From IMG/VR virus record IMGVR_UViG_3300024357_000029, positions 1 to 24,123 of that record: 24,123 nucleotides of DNA; one strand, 5' to 3'. The position numbers and the translations under genes are program-made. The notes beneath the pieces were generated by a model. That model was not told the DNA's origin and did not search any database. It was given only the letters and a program-made list of their open reading frames with translations. Position 1 is the stretch's first letter. The number at the start of each line of letters is the position of its first letter. Below are positions 1-7,346 of this stretch, in pieces. Source of the DNA: a virus.

Positions 1-828
1 CGTTTGCTGGCTAAGGCTACTGAGGCAACCGACACCAGCACTAACGCTGCTGTCACCTTCAGCAAGGTTTCAATTAGCACAGTTAAGCTTCGTCTTGACT
101 GGGCACTCAGCACCGAGTCGCTAGAGGATAACATCGAAGGCAACTCGCTTGAGGATCACATTGCTCAGGCAATGGCTCGTCAGACTGCTAACGACATGGA
201 TGACTTGTTCATCAATGGCGACACTACCTCTGGCAACGCACTACTCAAGGCCCTTGATGGTTTCGTAAAGCTTGCGAAGGCATCGGGTGTGGTTGTTGAC
301 GAAGGCGGTAATAACGTGTCAAGAGCTACTTTCGACCGTGTTCTCCGTAACCTTCCCACAAAGTATCTGCAAAGAAGAAGCGATCTTCGTTTCTTCTCAG
401 GTTCTGGTGTGGTTCAGGATGCTATCTATAGCCTTGGTAACCCCAACAGCGCAACCGCTGCTACTGCAGGCGCTCCCTCGCCAGCCTCAACCGCTGGTGA
501 CGCTGCTTATCTGCAGGGTGCAATGTATGCAAATGGTGGCCCCGGTTCAACTGGCCTCGCTCCATTCGGTATTCCACTGGTTGAGATTCCTCTCATGCCA
601 GAGACTGTTTCGGGCGACTACTCTGGCGCTGCTGGTTCACATGGTTATGTGGAACTTACCTTCCCCAATAACAAGGTGATCGGTATCCACAGAGATATCA
701 CTCTCTACCGTCAGTTCAAGCCCAAGACTGACACTATTGAGTATACTCAATTCATGAGAGTCGGCTGCAACATTGAAAATGCTGCTTCCTACGTCATTGC
801 AAAGAACGTCAAGCTTCGTACTCTGTGA
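1..828 (+). CDS. Major capsid protein, HK97-type fold (5' end missing)
   Basis: The reading frame is already open at base 1, so the true start lies upstream and this is the C-terminal 275 residues. The segment SLEDHIAQAMARQTANDMDDLFINGD is split by no stop and resembles the spine-helix and P-domain region of HK97-type capsid proteins; a late stretch with NNKVIGIHRDITLYRQ and a closing beta-rich part fit the P/A-domain end of that family. It would form the icosahedral shell. Codon choice is unlike most of the window: Asn is mainly AAC and Lys mainly AAG, which suggests selection for high expression. It is followed directly by a strong terminator, so it probably ends its own transcript. The family call rests on remembered sequence patterns and on the position ahead of the tail genes; no search was run. 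Confidence 0.85.
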   Translation, partial: RLLAKATEATDTSTNAAVTFSKVSISTVKLRLDWALSTESLEDNIEGNSLEDHIAQAMARQTANDMDDLFINGDTTSGNALLKALDGFVKLAKASGVVVDEGGNNVSRATFDRVLRNLPTKYLQRRSDLRFFSGSGVVQDAIYSLGNPNSATAATAGAPSPASTAGDAAYLQGAMYANGGPGSTGLAPFGIPLVEIPLMPETVSGDYSGAAGSHGYVELTFPNNKVIGIHRDITLYRQFKPKTDTIEYTQFMRVGCNIENAASYVIAKNVKLRTL

Positions 829-851
829 TAATGTAGTCCAATTAAGTGGAG

Positions 852-880
852 GCCCCAGCGAAAGCTGGGGCTTTTGCTTT
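852..880 (+). terminator. Intrinsic terminator after the capsid gene
   Basis: A perfect 8-bp GC-rich stem, GCCCCAGC (852-859) with GCTGGGGC (864-871), closes a GAAA tetraloop (860-863) and runs into TTTTGCTTT. It begins 23 bases after the capsid stop codon. Stem, stable tetraloop and U-tract make this a textbook Rho-independent terminator. Confidence 0.93.
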
Positions 881-906
881 ATATAGAACTTTTTCTATGA
901 TACAAT
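874..906 (+). promoter_or_regulatory. Predicted promoter for the 915 gene
   Basis: An extended -10 (TGA + TACAAT, 898-906) lies 8 bases upstream of the ATG at 915. A start about 7-9 bases after the -10 would fall on or next to that ATG, giving a leaderless or nearly leaderless message. An alternative pairing is TTGCTT (874-879) with TATGAT (896-901), 16-bp spacer; TTGCTT would then overlap the T-tract of the terminator. Which hexamer is used cannot be settled from sequence. Confidence 0.55.
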
Positions 907-914
907 TTGTAGTT

Positions 915-1235
915 ATGGAAGACAATATTGTTAAATCATCGGATGTTAATCCAAAAGAAGAAAAGACAGATCAGCCTGTTAAAAAGTCGCCAGCGAAGCC
1001 AAAGAAGGTCGTTTCTGAGCGCAATCCTAATGAAGAAGTAGCTTCTGCTCCTGATGGACATAAGTTTGTTTATTATGCATCTGGTGCTGGCTATGTAACA
1101 TCTTCTGGATTTAGATTCTCTGAAGATAAAAGAATTCATCTATTAAAAAATGAAGAAGCAGATCACCTTCTTCAGTTCCCAAACTTTAGACTGCCTGATC
1201 AACTAGAACTTATTGAATATTCAAAGGAGATTTAA
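915..1235 (+). CDS. Small hypothetical virion-region protein
   Basis: This encodes 106 residues from the ATG at 915. An in-frame ATG at 846 exists, but it sits upstream of the terminator hairpin and the predicted promoter, so 915 is preferred. The first 50 residues or so are charged and rich in Lys, Glu and Pro, probably disordered. The rest (from GHKFVYYASGAGYVTS to the end) looks like a compact domain with a repeated aromatic/hydrophobic pattern. No ribosome binding site precedes the ATG, in line with leaderless translation. Its place directly after the capsid gene suggests a head accessory or decoration role, but I do not recognise the family and claim no function. Confidence 0.8.
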   Translation: MEDNIVKSSDVNPKEEKTDQPVKKSPAKPKKVVSERNPNEEVASAPDGHKFVYYASGAGYVTSSGFRFSEDKRIHLLKNEEADHLLQFPNFRLPDQLELIEYSKEI

Positions 1236-1238
1236 TAA

Positions 1239-1622
1239 ATGCCGGGTTCAGCTACTGACTATTTAGAAAATAAACTTATAGATCACACGATTGGTCCGAC
1301 TGCGTATACAAGACCTGCTGCAGTGTATATTTCTTTATATACGGTAGCCCCATCAGACGCTACGGCGGGGACAGAGGTTACTGGTGGTAGTTATGCAAGG
1401 CAGGTAGCTACATTTGCAGCAGCCGCTGCTGGTGCAACTACCAATAACACTATTATCGACTTTACTTCGATGCCAGCGGCTACAGTGGTAGCTATCGGTA
1501 TAAACGATGCATTAACCGCTGGTAACTTACTATTTTGGTCTACATTGACTACATCTAGAACTACAGTAGCCGGAGATACTATACGAATAAACTCCGGTGC
1601 TTTATCGGTTTCATTGGATTAA
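1239..1622 (+). CDS. Minor tail or tail-fibre-associated protein (gp80-like pattern)
   Basis: This encodes 127 residues behind a good ribosome binding site (AAAGGAGA, 1223-1230). The protein opens with DYLENKLIDHTIG, then an AAVYISLYTVAPSDATAGTE segment, then GGSYARQ. This 'LENKLLD...YvgL.t..P.d...GtEv.GgsYaR' pattern is shared by a widespread family of phage structural proteins annotated as tail-fibre or minor structural proteins. The C-terminal half is a beta-rich, Ala/Thr-rich stretch with AVGINDA/LLFWSTLTT-like strands. It overlaps nothing and is 3 bases from its upstream neighbour. It is a virion component by family pattern; its exact place in the particle is not known. Confidence 0.72.
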   Translation: MPGSATDYLENKLIDHTIGPTAYTRPAAVYISLYTVAPSDATAGTEVTGGSYARQVATFAAAAAGATTNNTIIDFTSMPAATVVAIGINDALTAGNLLFWSTLTTSRTTVAGDTIRINSGALSVSLD

Positions 1623-1623
1623 T

Positions 1624-1965
1624 ATGCTTAGAAGAGAAATACTTGGTAATGTTGTATCGACAACAATAAACGTAGCTCTTACAAACGTAGGTACATCAAT
1701 ATCATTATTGAATGGAACTACATTTCCCACAGGGGCAACAGCCCCTTTTGTCATAGTAATCGACAGAGGAACGATTAATGAAGAAAAAATATTAGTAGCC
1801 TCTAGAAGTGCAAACACTTTAACTGTAAGCTCAAGAGGATATGATGGCACACCTGCTGTAGCTCATGCAAACGCTGCAACTGTGGATCACGTTTTAGATG
1901 CTACTACTATTCAGGATATGAACACTACTGTATATGATACAGAATTATTATTGTGGGTGAACTAA
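1624..1965 (+). CDS. Small virion protein with RGxxGTxAxxH motif
   Basis: This encodes 113 residues. I place the start at the ATG at 1624, one base after the previous stop; an in-frame upstream ATG at 1597 would overlap that gene by 26 bases. Residues 55-81 carry NEEKILVASR followed by a turn and RGYDGTPAVAH. The same arrangement (a 'do you contain this' beta hairpin, then RGxxGT...AH) occurs twice in the tail-tip protein at 20421 of this window and is common in phage tail and baseplate proteins. There is only a weak ribosome binding site (TTGGA), so translation may be coupled to the upstream gene. Structural role by motif and context; precise role unknown. Confidence 0.72.
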   Translation: MLRREILGNVVSTTINVALTNVGTSISLLNGTTFPTGATAPFVIVIDRGTINEEKILVASRSANTLTVSSRGYDGTPAVAHANAATVDHVLDATTIQDMNTTVYDTELLLWVN

Positions 1966-2304
1966 ATGCCAGCTTTAACTCCTAAAACTCTTTATATAGG
2001 CCAAGGCAATGGTGCAACAGCTAATACTATTTATACTGCTAACACCACTTCTGGAAACTATACAATTATTAAAAGTATAAATGTTTGTAATGCAAACACT
2101 TCTACTACAAAAACTATCAATTTAAATATAGTTCCACCAGCAGGTTCTCCTGCTGAGACTAATTTATATCTTAGCAACTTATCAATTCCTGCGAACACTT
2201 CTGTGCAAATTGATACTACTTTAATATTGAGTAACTCATATTTTGTATCAATTAACCATACTGGTAATGTAACTGTTGTAATGACAGGAGTTGAATACGT
2301 CTAA
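1966..2304 (+). CDS. Beta-rich small structural protein
   Basis: This encodes 112 residues, beginning at the base after the previous stop. The sequence is rich in Thr, Asn and Ser with alternating hydrophobic residues (for example NYTIIKSINVCNA, then TKTINLNIVP, then a final VTVVMTGVEYV), typical of an all-beta sandwich. A single Cys is present. It belongs to a run of short virion-type genes and is probably part of the fibre or tip decoration. I do not recognise a named family. No good ribosome binding site is visible, which fits translational coupling to the upstream gene. Confidence 0.68.
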   Translation: MPALTPKTLYIGQGNGATANTIYTANTTSGNYTIIKSINVCNANTSTTKTINLNIVPPAGSPAETNLYLSNLSIPANTSVQIDTTLILSNSYFVSINHTGNVTVVMTGVEYV

Positions 2305-2315
2305 AAGAGGTGCCA

Positions 2316-2654
2316 ATGGCTGCTGAACGTAATATAAAAATTTATCAAGGCGATACTTATGTACATGAGGTTAGGGTTAAGGACAACTCTAATGTTGCAA
2401 TAAATATTACTTCTAGAACATATGCAGGCCAAATAAGAAAAACAAAAACCTCTAATGTGATCATAGCTACATTCACTACTGCTATAACAAATGCAGCTAA
2501 TGGAACTTTCAATTTTTCTTTATCTTCTAATACAACTTCAAATATTCAAAGTGGAGTTTATTATTATGATATTCAGGAAACAAATGGTATTGTTGTAACA
2601 ACATTGCTAAGCGGAAGAGCGGAGGTGGAGGGGGAGGTTACGCGTGCCGGGTGA
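2316..2654 (+). CDS. BppU_N-like Ig-fold baseplate/fibre protein
   Basis: This encodes 112 residues from the ATG at 2316, preceded at a 5-base distance by AAGAGG; a GTG at 2310 is in frame but overlaps that site. The pattern YQGDTYVHEVRVKD, then ITSRTYAGQIRKTK, then SGVYYYDIQETNG and LLSGRAEVEGEVTR matches the Ig-like fold seen at the N terminus of baseplate upper proteins (BppU_N type) and in many free-standing phage proteins ending 'G...V...VTR'. In related phages such proteins attach receptor-binding parts to the tail tip. Its 3' end overlaps the next gene by 11 bases, and its last codons encode the neighbour's very purine-rich ribosome binding site. Confidence 0.75.
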   Translation: MAAERNIKIYQGDTYVHEVRVKDNSNVAINITSRTYAGQIRKTKTSNVIIATFTTAITNAANGTFNFSLSSNTTSNIQSGVYYYDIQETNGIVVTTLLSGRAEVEGEVTRAG

Positions 2655-2931
2655 TATCACTATCGTACAAGTTCAATCCCCTGTTTACAGTGAATCAACT
2701 AATTTAACATTGAGTGATTCAGATGTAACAGCAGTAACAGTTACATCTTCAGATGTAACAATACTAAATACATCTGCAGCAACTATTTCACTTCCAACTT
2801 CAACAAATTTATCTAATTCTATACCAATGGAATTGGCTGAAGTCGGGGATGCTGGTGTATCTGTTCTAGCCTCTAGATCAGATCATGTGCATCCAGTGAT
2901 TAATTTAGTATTAAATGGAGGAAATTTTTAA
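2644..2931 (+). CDS. Short tail protein with C-terminal SDHVHP motif
   Basis: This encodes 95 residues from a GTG at 2644. That start is chosen because GGGGGAGGT (2629-2637) lies six bases upstream. The middle is Thr/Ser/Val-rich beta sequence. The end reads GDAGVSVLASRSDHVHP, a short motif found in many phage collar and fibre proteins. The last residues (LNGGNF) are encoded by the ribosome binding site of the next fibre gene, so the two are translationally linked. Probably an adaptor or accessory of the fibre that follows. Confidence 0.7.
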   Translation: MPGDITIVQVQSPVYSESTNLTLSDSDVTAVTVTSSDVTILNTSAATISLPTSTNLSNSIPMELAEVGDAGVSVLASRSDHVHPVINLVLNGGNF

Positions 2932-3918
2932 ATGGCTAATACGCTAAGAATTAAAAGAAGGGCAACAGGGGCCACAGGCGCTCCCTCTAGCCTAAAAAAT
3001 GCTGAACTTGCATTTAATGAAGTTGATAAAGTTCTTTACTACGGTCTGGGTACTGATGGCAATGGTGATGCTACTACTATAATAGGAATTGGTGGTGAAG
3101 GATCTTTTGTTACATTAACAAGTGCTCAAACACTATCTGGCAATAAAACATTTACTGGCAACGTAGCTCTGGGTAGCTTGGCAACTGCTACTACACAAAC
3201 CCCCGGCTCAAATACAACAGCAGTAGCGACTACAGCGTTCGTTACTGCTGCTGTGTCTGCTGCAACATCTGGCGTGTCATCTGTTGCTGGTACTGCCAAT
3301 GAGGTTCTTGTTAATGGTGGAACCACCGCAGCAACAGGTGCAGTAACATTAAGTTTGCCTTCTAATGTTACAATTAATAATGATTTATTAGTAAGTAATA
3401 ACTTAACTATAACTGGTAACTTAACTGTTAATGGTACGACTACAACAGTTAACTCAACAACATTAAATGTTGATGATAAAAATATCATTATCGGTAACGT
3501 AGCTACTCCAACAGATACTACTGCTGACGGAGGCGGTATCACACTTCAAGGCACTACCGACAAAACAATTAGTTGGTCGAATACTACAAAAGCTTGGACT
3601 CTTTCTGAAGATCTAGATATTGTATCTGGCAAAGTATTTAAGATAAATAATACATCTGTTCTTTCAAATACAACTCTTGGGTCTGGTGTTGTCAACTCTT
3701 CGCTGACGAGTGTGGGCACTATCGGCACAGGTGTATGGCAAGGCACCGCTGTTGCCGTTCTCTATGGCGGTACTGGCGCTACTACCCAATCTGGGGCTAG
3801 AACAAACTTAGGCCTTGGAACAATTGCTACACAGAATGCAAACAGCGTTTCAATAACTGGTGGTAGTATAAGTTCTATAACTCTTGATCTCGTAACGGTT
3901 GATGGAGGAAGTTTCTAG
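2932..3918 (+). CDS. Tail fibre protein
   Basis: This encodes 328 residues with ATG immediately after the previous stop and GGAGGAA about nine bases upstream. Residues 1-40 (MANTLRIKRRATG, then NAELAFNEVDKVLYYG) form the conserved N-terminal segment of many phage fibres. Next come repeat-like parts, TLSGNKTFTGNVALG and TQTPGSNTTAVATTAFV, then a long Thr/Asn/Val beta region with TITGNLTVNGTTTTVNSTT. The last 60 residues have VLYGGTGATTQSGARTNLGLG and a run ending in GSISSITLD, both common fibre-repeat patterns. It likely forms a trimeric fibre for host binding. There is no obvious chaperone or peptidase domain at the C terminus. Confidence 0.85.
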   Translation: MANTLRIKRRATGATGAPSSLKNAELAFNEVDKVLYYGLGTDGNGDATTIIGIGGEGSFVTLTSAQTLSGNKTFTGNVALGSLATATTQTPGSNTTAVATTAFVTAAVSAATSGVSSVAGTANEVLVNGGTTAATGAVTLSLPSNVTINNDLLVSNNLTITGNLTVNGTTTTVNSTTLNVDDKNIIIGNVATPTDTTADGGGITLQGTTDKTISWSNTTKAWTLSEDLDIVSGKVFKINNTSVLSNTTLGSGVVNSSLTSVGTIGTGVWQGTAVAVLYGGTGATTQSGARTNLGLGTIATQNANSVSITGGSISSITLDLVTVDGGSF

Positions 3919-3933
3919 AATTAAGGAGCTTTC

Positions 3934-4422
3934 ATGGCTAATACTATTAAAATAAAAAATTCTAATATAAGTGGAAATGTGCCATCAACTCTAGAGTATG
4001 GTGAATTAGCAATTAATTATAACGATAGTTCTCTTTTCCACAAAGATAATAGCAATGTTATTATTAAAACAGATTTAGCATTTAATTTAGTTTCTACATT
4101 CACATATCCCGGAACCTTATCGGTTTCAACTGGATCGGCCAGATTCTATATGCATAAATCTGGAACAATAAAAAATGTAATTGCTTCAGTTGGAATATCT
4201 CCAGCAGGCTCATCGGTTGAAGTAGATATATTAAAAAATGGAACTACAATATTTACTGGTGGAACAAATAGACCAATAATAACAGCAGGTAACTATGTAG
4301 ATACTAGTTCGATTCCAGCAGTAACATCTTTTTCTGCGGGAGATTATTTTACTGTAAATATAGTATCAATAGGATCTTCAACTGCTGGATCAAACTTAGT
4401 GGTAGAATTGATCTATAACTGA
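3934..4422 (+). CDS. Second fibre-type protein with beta-sandwich C terminus
   Basis: This encodes 162 residues behind AAGGAG (3924-3929). Its first 40 residues (MANTIKIKNS, then STLEYGELAINYNDSSLFHKD) are the same kind of N-terminal segment as in the 2932 gene, pointing to attachment at a similar site. The remainder (from TLSVSTGSARFYMHKSG, with VEVDILKNGTTIFTG and SFSAGDYFTVNIVSIG) looks like a single jelly-roll domain of the sort used in receptor-binding heads. It lacks the long repeat shaft of its neighbour, so it may be a short fibre or a tip piece. Confidence 0.78.
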   Translation: MANTIKIKNSNISGNVPSTLEYGELAINYNDSSLFHKDNSNVIIKTDLAFNLVSTFTYPGTLSVSTGSARFYMHKSGTIKNVIASVGISPAGSSVEVDILKNGTTIFTGGTNRPIITAGNYVDTSSIPAVTSFSAGDYFTVNIVSIGSSTAGSNLVVELIYN

Positions 4423-4436
4423 TATAAAGAGGGAAA

Positions 4437-5249
4437 ATGGCAGATTCGGATATTCAAATAACAGCGGGTTCTGGAACAAAGGTAGATACTAGAACTGTAG
4501 GAACAGGTTCTGATGAACATAGACAGGTCATAGTAATCGGAGATCCAACAACAGCGGCCAACGTAGCGCCAGTTGATGGAACTTATGGTCTTGAAGTTGA
4601 TGTAAGCAGAGTAGTCCCCGGTACAGGGGCGACAAATCTAGGCAAGGCTGAAGATACAGCTCACGTTGACGGGGATGTTGGCGTGATGATGCTTGGAGTG
4701 CGTAATCACTTTACTGGCAGTAATACAGATGGTGATTATGCTGCTTTATCTGTTGGTAGTTATGGCGATTTAAATACTTTAAGAAGAGCAGATTTAGTTA
4801 AATTAAGTAATACATCTGCAGGATTAACAACTGCAACAACAACCTATGCAATAGGAGATCAAACTGGAACAATATTTACATTACCTAATGCTGCTAGATT
4901 ATCTAATGGTGGTGGAACTGTCGTTGGTATTACATTGATTGATTCATCGGATGTTATTGGAGCAATGGATGTTGTTCTTTTTGATTCCAGCGTAACTTTA
5001 GCAGCAGATAATGCTGCCTTTTCTATATCAGACTCAGACGCAAACAAAATTATTGCTTTAGTACCTCTTGCAGGCGCAACAGATATCGGAAACAACAGGA
5101 TAGCTCAATCATTTAACTTAGCTGTACCATATATTTGCTCTGGTGGTAATACATTATATGCTGCCTTAATAACAAGAAGCAACAATGCTGTATATTCTAA
5201 TTCTGGAGTTACAAGTTTATTGTTGAATGTTTATGTGGAAAAGAACTAA
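4437..5249 (+). CDS. Structural protein of unknown place in the virion
   Basis: This encodes 270 residues; ribosome binding site AAAGAGGG. The N-terminal part (SDIQITAGSGTKVDTRTV, then EHRQVIVIGDPTTAANVAPV, then TYGLEVDVSRV) follows a pattern I associate with phage structural proteins from environmental phages. From residue 95 on there is a two-part beta domain that includes GDYAALSVGSYGDL, FTLPNAARLSNGGGTVVGITLID and an end region with LYAALITRSNNAVYS, which resembles domains seen in capsid- or tail-fibre-associated proteins. The stop overlaps the next start (TAATG), implying coupled translation. No enzyme motif is visible. Confidence 0.72.
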   Translation: MADSDIQITAGSGTKVDTRTVGTGSDEHRQVIVIGDPTTAANVAPVDGTYGLEVDVSRVVPGTGATNLGKAEDTAHVDGDVGVMMLGVRNHFTGSNTDGDYAALSVGSYGDLNTLRRADLVKLSNTSAGLTTATTTYAIGDQTGTIFTLPNAARLSNGGGTVVGITLIDSSDVIGAMDVVLFDSSVTLAADNAAFSISDSDANKIIALVPLAGATDIGNNRIAQSFNLAVPYICSGGNTLYAALITRSNNAVYSNSGVTSLLLNVYVEKN

Positions 5250-6109
5250 TGCCATATCTGTTTGGAGCAGCTAATAATGATACAATAAACCTGCTCACAA
5301 CTCAAGCAAATATTTTTAATCCAGATTCTGGTAATTTAGTTAATATTTGGTTTTATCCAACATCTTTAACAGCCGGTAGATATCTATGGCATTTTAATGA
5401 TACAAACTTAGCTACTGGCAATGGTGTATCAATAGATACAACAACAACTAGATTAAGATATCAAAATGCAGCTGGCGGTCTTTATATTTTGACTGGAGTT
5501 GAAAATATCACAGTAGATAGATGGTGGTTTTTGTCTATTTTTGTATTAAGAGATAATACGAACAGCAGGGATGTTGTTAGAGCTTGGCTTGGAAATGAAT
5601 CTACTGCCCCTCTGGAAATGACAGTATCAATAACTACAAATGCTGCTTCCGTAACTGCCTCTGCTTTAACTATAGGGAATGGCGGCGGTGGTTCTTTGGC
5701 ATTTAATGGGCTTATAGGTCAAACTTCATTTTTACATCAAAGGCAGGTCGGATTAGATCTTGGATCTGCTGGTGGTATATTCCCCCTCAATACACGAACA
5801 GCCATAAGTCAGGCAGAGGCTGATCTAATATATGAAAGATGGACTAAATATTTTTGGCTGGGAAATCCAAGATTTAGTTATATATCCACAGGTAGCAAAA
5901 CTGTGACAAATAACTTGGATATTACAAGATTTTTTTATACCCCGATGAATGGAAATCTATATTATAGATTCCACTCAGATCTTTTGCCATCCTATTTAGC
6001 TACTGGGTTTACAACACTGACAGGCGCTACATTATCGGCAAGTAGAGAGCCAAATCCATTAGTATATAATTGGTTAATGAATGATAAACTGACACCACGA
6101 AGAAGATAA
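5249..6109 (+). CDS. LamG-like (concanavalin A fold) tail protein
   Basis: This encodes 286 residues, starting in the TAATG overlap with the previous gene. Residues 30-160 show a LamG jelly-roll pattern: NIWFYPTSL, then YLWHFNDTN, GVSIDTTTTRLRY, a WWFLSIFVLRD strand, and LTIGNGGGGSLAFNGLIGQ, the usual '(I/L)G......F.G.I' strand. Such domains bind sugars or mediate contacts and are common in phage receptor-binding parts. The C-terminal 80 residues are unlike LamG and may form an attachment or trimer domain. It ends in a basic RRR tail. Role at the adsorption device is inferred. Confidence 0.72.
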   Translation: MPYLFGAANNDTINLLTTQANIFNPDSGNLVNIWFYPTSLTAGRYLWHFNDTNLATGNGVSIDTTTTRLRYQNAAGGLYILTGVENITVDRWWFLSIFVLRDNTNSRDVVRAWLGNESTAPLEMTVSITTNAASVTASALTIGNGGGGSLAFNGLIGQTSFLHQRQVGLDLGSAGGIFPLNTRTAISQAEADLIYERWTKYFWLGNPRFSYISTGSKTVTNNLDITRFFYTPMNGNLYYRFHSDLLPSYLATGFTTLTGATLSASREPNPLVYNWLMNDKLTPRRR

Positions 6110-6111
6110 TC

Positions 6112-6303
6112 ATGAGTCTACTACTATTGTTCAATCAACAAACGGGCGCTCCAGTAACTTATGGTTATTGGGGGATATCTATGAATATAGATCCATACAA
6201 TGAAAAATTTTTATTTTCATCTTCAATGACCCCAAATTATAAATTGAAAACTAAAATGGATTCTGTTGTCTATAATTCATTTATTTCACCATCTTATATG
6301 TAA
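6112..6303 (+). CDS. Small hypothetical protein
   Basis: This encodes 63 residues, two bases after the previous gene. It opens with MSLLLLFNQQTGAPVTYGYWG, a pattern I have seen at the start of phage structural proteins, then a polar, aromatic-rich stretch ending in SPSYM. The LLLLF run is too short for a membrane helix, so it is not a holin candidate. The ribosome binding site is weak (GAAGA). It closes the fibre-type gene run; the predicted promoter at 6328 lies just downstream. Confidence 0.6.
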   Translation: MSLLLLFNQQTGAPVTYGYWGISMNIDPYNEKFLFSSSMTPNYKLKTKMDSVVYNSFISPSYM

Positions 6304-6325
6304 AAAGACTTTATTCTTTGAATGG

Positions 6326-6333
6326 TGTATAAT
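6326..6333 (+). promoter_or_regulatory. Predicted promoter of the 6340 gene
   Basis: A perfect TATAAT (6328-6333), preceded by TG, lies six bases before the ATG at 6340. A start at the usual distance falls on the ATG itself, so the message would be leaderless. I see no good -35 hexamer at 16-18 bp. Confidence 0.6.
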
Positions 6334-6339
6334 TTGAAT

Positions 6340-6489
6340 ATGTCAGATATCAATGTCAATCCGGAAATTCTAATAAATGATCTTTTGGATCAAATAAAAA
6401 AATTAACTCTTGATAATGCAATTTTAAGATGTTATATTGTAAATCTAGAGAGCGATAAGAAGGTTGAAACAAAAACAACCTCTAAATAA
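6340..6489 (+). CDS. Small leaderless coiled-coil protein (49 residues)
   Basis: ATG at 6340 opens a 49-codon frame ending in TAA at 6487-6489. The protein begins MSDINVNPEILINDLLDQ and continues with IKKLTLDNAILRCYIVN, a heptad-like pattern of Leu/Ile that suggests a short coiled coil, then a charged tail rich in Lys, Glu and Thr. No Shine-Dalgarno sequence precedes it, but a perfect TATAAT sits 7 bases upstream of the ATG counted from its last T, which supports a leaderless gene. No transmembrane segment, so it is not an obvious holin despite lying next to the endolysin. Function unknown. Confidence 0.7.
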   Translation: MSDINVNPEILINDLLDQIKKLTLDNAILRCYIVNLESDKKVETKTTSK

Positions 6490-6503
6490 TTAATGGAGAT
6501 TTT

Positions 6504-7346
6504 ATGTCAAGAATGTATATGGCGGGCTACAATGGCTCAACTCTAACAGAGGCCGCTTTAAATGTTTGGAATCCTTGGGTCAGAATAGATCCAGAATTTA
6601 GAAGAAGGTTGAAGCTTCTCATGGACGCATCAATTGATGCTGGGAAGCAGGTCGGTATTGGCGGATCTTGGAGATCCTCTAGTAGTCAATTAAATCTATT
6701 TCTATCAAGGTATACCCCTGAAGACGATGGCGATCTAACAGGTGATACATATTGGCCATATACATTAAATGGTAAATTAGTTGATTATTGGGAGAAGAAA
6801 CCTAATGTAGCGCCAGCAGCACCTCCCGGTCTTTCTTATCATGAAAGCACCACAAAGGCTGGTCATTGCTTAGCTGTTGATATGGTTGGGGATCTCTCTT
6901 TTGTACATCAGAATGTAGGAAAATTTGGGCTTATTCATTTTGGAAATATAAATGGAGAACCTTGGCATATACAGCCATATGAAATACCTCATTCAAGAAG
7001 ATCATATAATTCAACAATACATGAACCTCTCAAAGTATTCCAGAGCACAGCGCCAGTTCCTCAACCACCCAAGCCAGCTAAGCCTGTTGTTGTGGTCCCA
7101 GTTCCAACATTAAGACTTACATCGCCCATTACAGCAAATAAAGAAGTTTTAAAGCTACAGCAGATATGCACATTCTGGGGCTGGTATACGAGCAAGTGTG
7201 ATGGATGGTTTGGTGTTCAAACTGAATATGCTGTTAAGAAGATGCAAACTGCATTAAAGATAACAGCAGACGGCGTGTATGGCCCAGTGACTGCGGCGGC
7301 TTATAAAAAATTTGCTGAGACTATTACGGCTATTGCAGTTAACTAG
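6504..7346 (+). CDS. Endolysin: M15-type peptidase with peptidoglycan-binding domain
   Basis: This encodes 280 residues with GGAG (6495-6498) before the ATG. Residues 30-160 fit the VanY/D-Ala-D-Ala carboxypeptidase (peptidase M15) fold: SWRSSSSQLNLF, then SYHE (His113), GHCLAVDM (His121, Asp126) and GEPWHIQP (Glu152, His155). The AVD and the E..WH pair are the typical zinc ligand and catalytic region. A Pro/Val-rich linker (about 182-203) leads to a peptidoglycan-binding type 1 domain (about 208-272) with LKLQQICTFWGWY, DGWFGVQTEYAVKKMQ and ADGVYGPVTAAA. It should cut cross-links or stem peptides in the host wall at lysis. No signal peptide is evident, so a holin is expected elsewhere in the genome. 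The ligand His113-to-Asp126 distance is longer than in the usual SxHxxGxAxD motif. Confidence 0.9.
   Translation: MSRMYMAGYNGSTLTEAALNVWNPWVRIDPEFRRRLKLLMDASIDAGKQVGIGGSWRSSSSQLNLFLSRYTPEDDGDLTGDTYWPYTLNGKLVDYWEKKPNVAPAAPPGLSYHESTTKAGHCLAVDMVGDLSFVHQNVGKFGLIHFGNINGEPWHIQPYEIPHSRRSYNSTIHEPLKVFQSTAPVPQPPKPAKPVVVVPVPTLRLTSPITANKEVLKLQQICTFWGWYTSKCDGWFGVQTEYAVKKMQTALKITADGVYGPVTAAAYKKFAETITAIAVN

Noticed and set aside
846-914. Upstream start at 846 for the 915 gene
   Set aside because: It would begin before the terminator hairpin and needs translation through it; the promoter and absence of a ribosome binding site favour 915.
1731-1750. Terminator-like hairpin GGGGC-AACA-GCCCC followed by TTTT
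   Set aside because: The stem is only 5-6 bp and lies in the middle of a coding region with no nearby gene end; it is probably incidental, though weak attenuation cannot be excluded.
3126-3542. 138-residue minus-strand open frame under the fibre gene
   Set aside because: The Val/Thr-rich antisense composition follows from the Thr/Asn/Val repeats of the real fibre gene.
6112-6303. 63-residue protein as a holin next to the endolysin
   Set aside because: Its hydrophobic run (LLLLF) is only five residues; no membrane-spanning helix is present.
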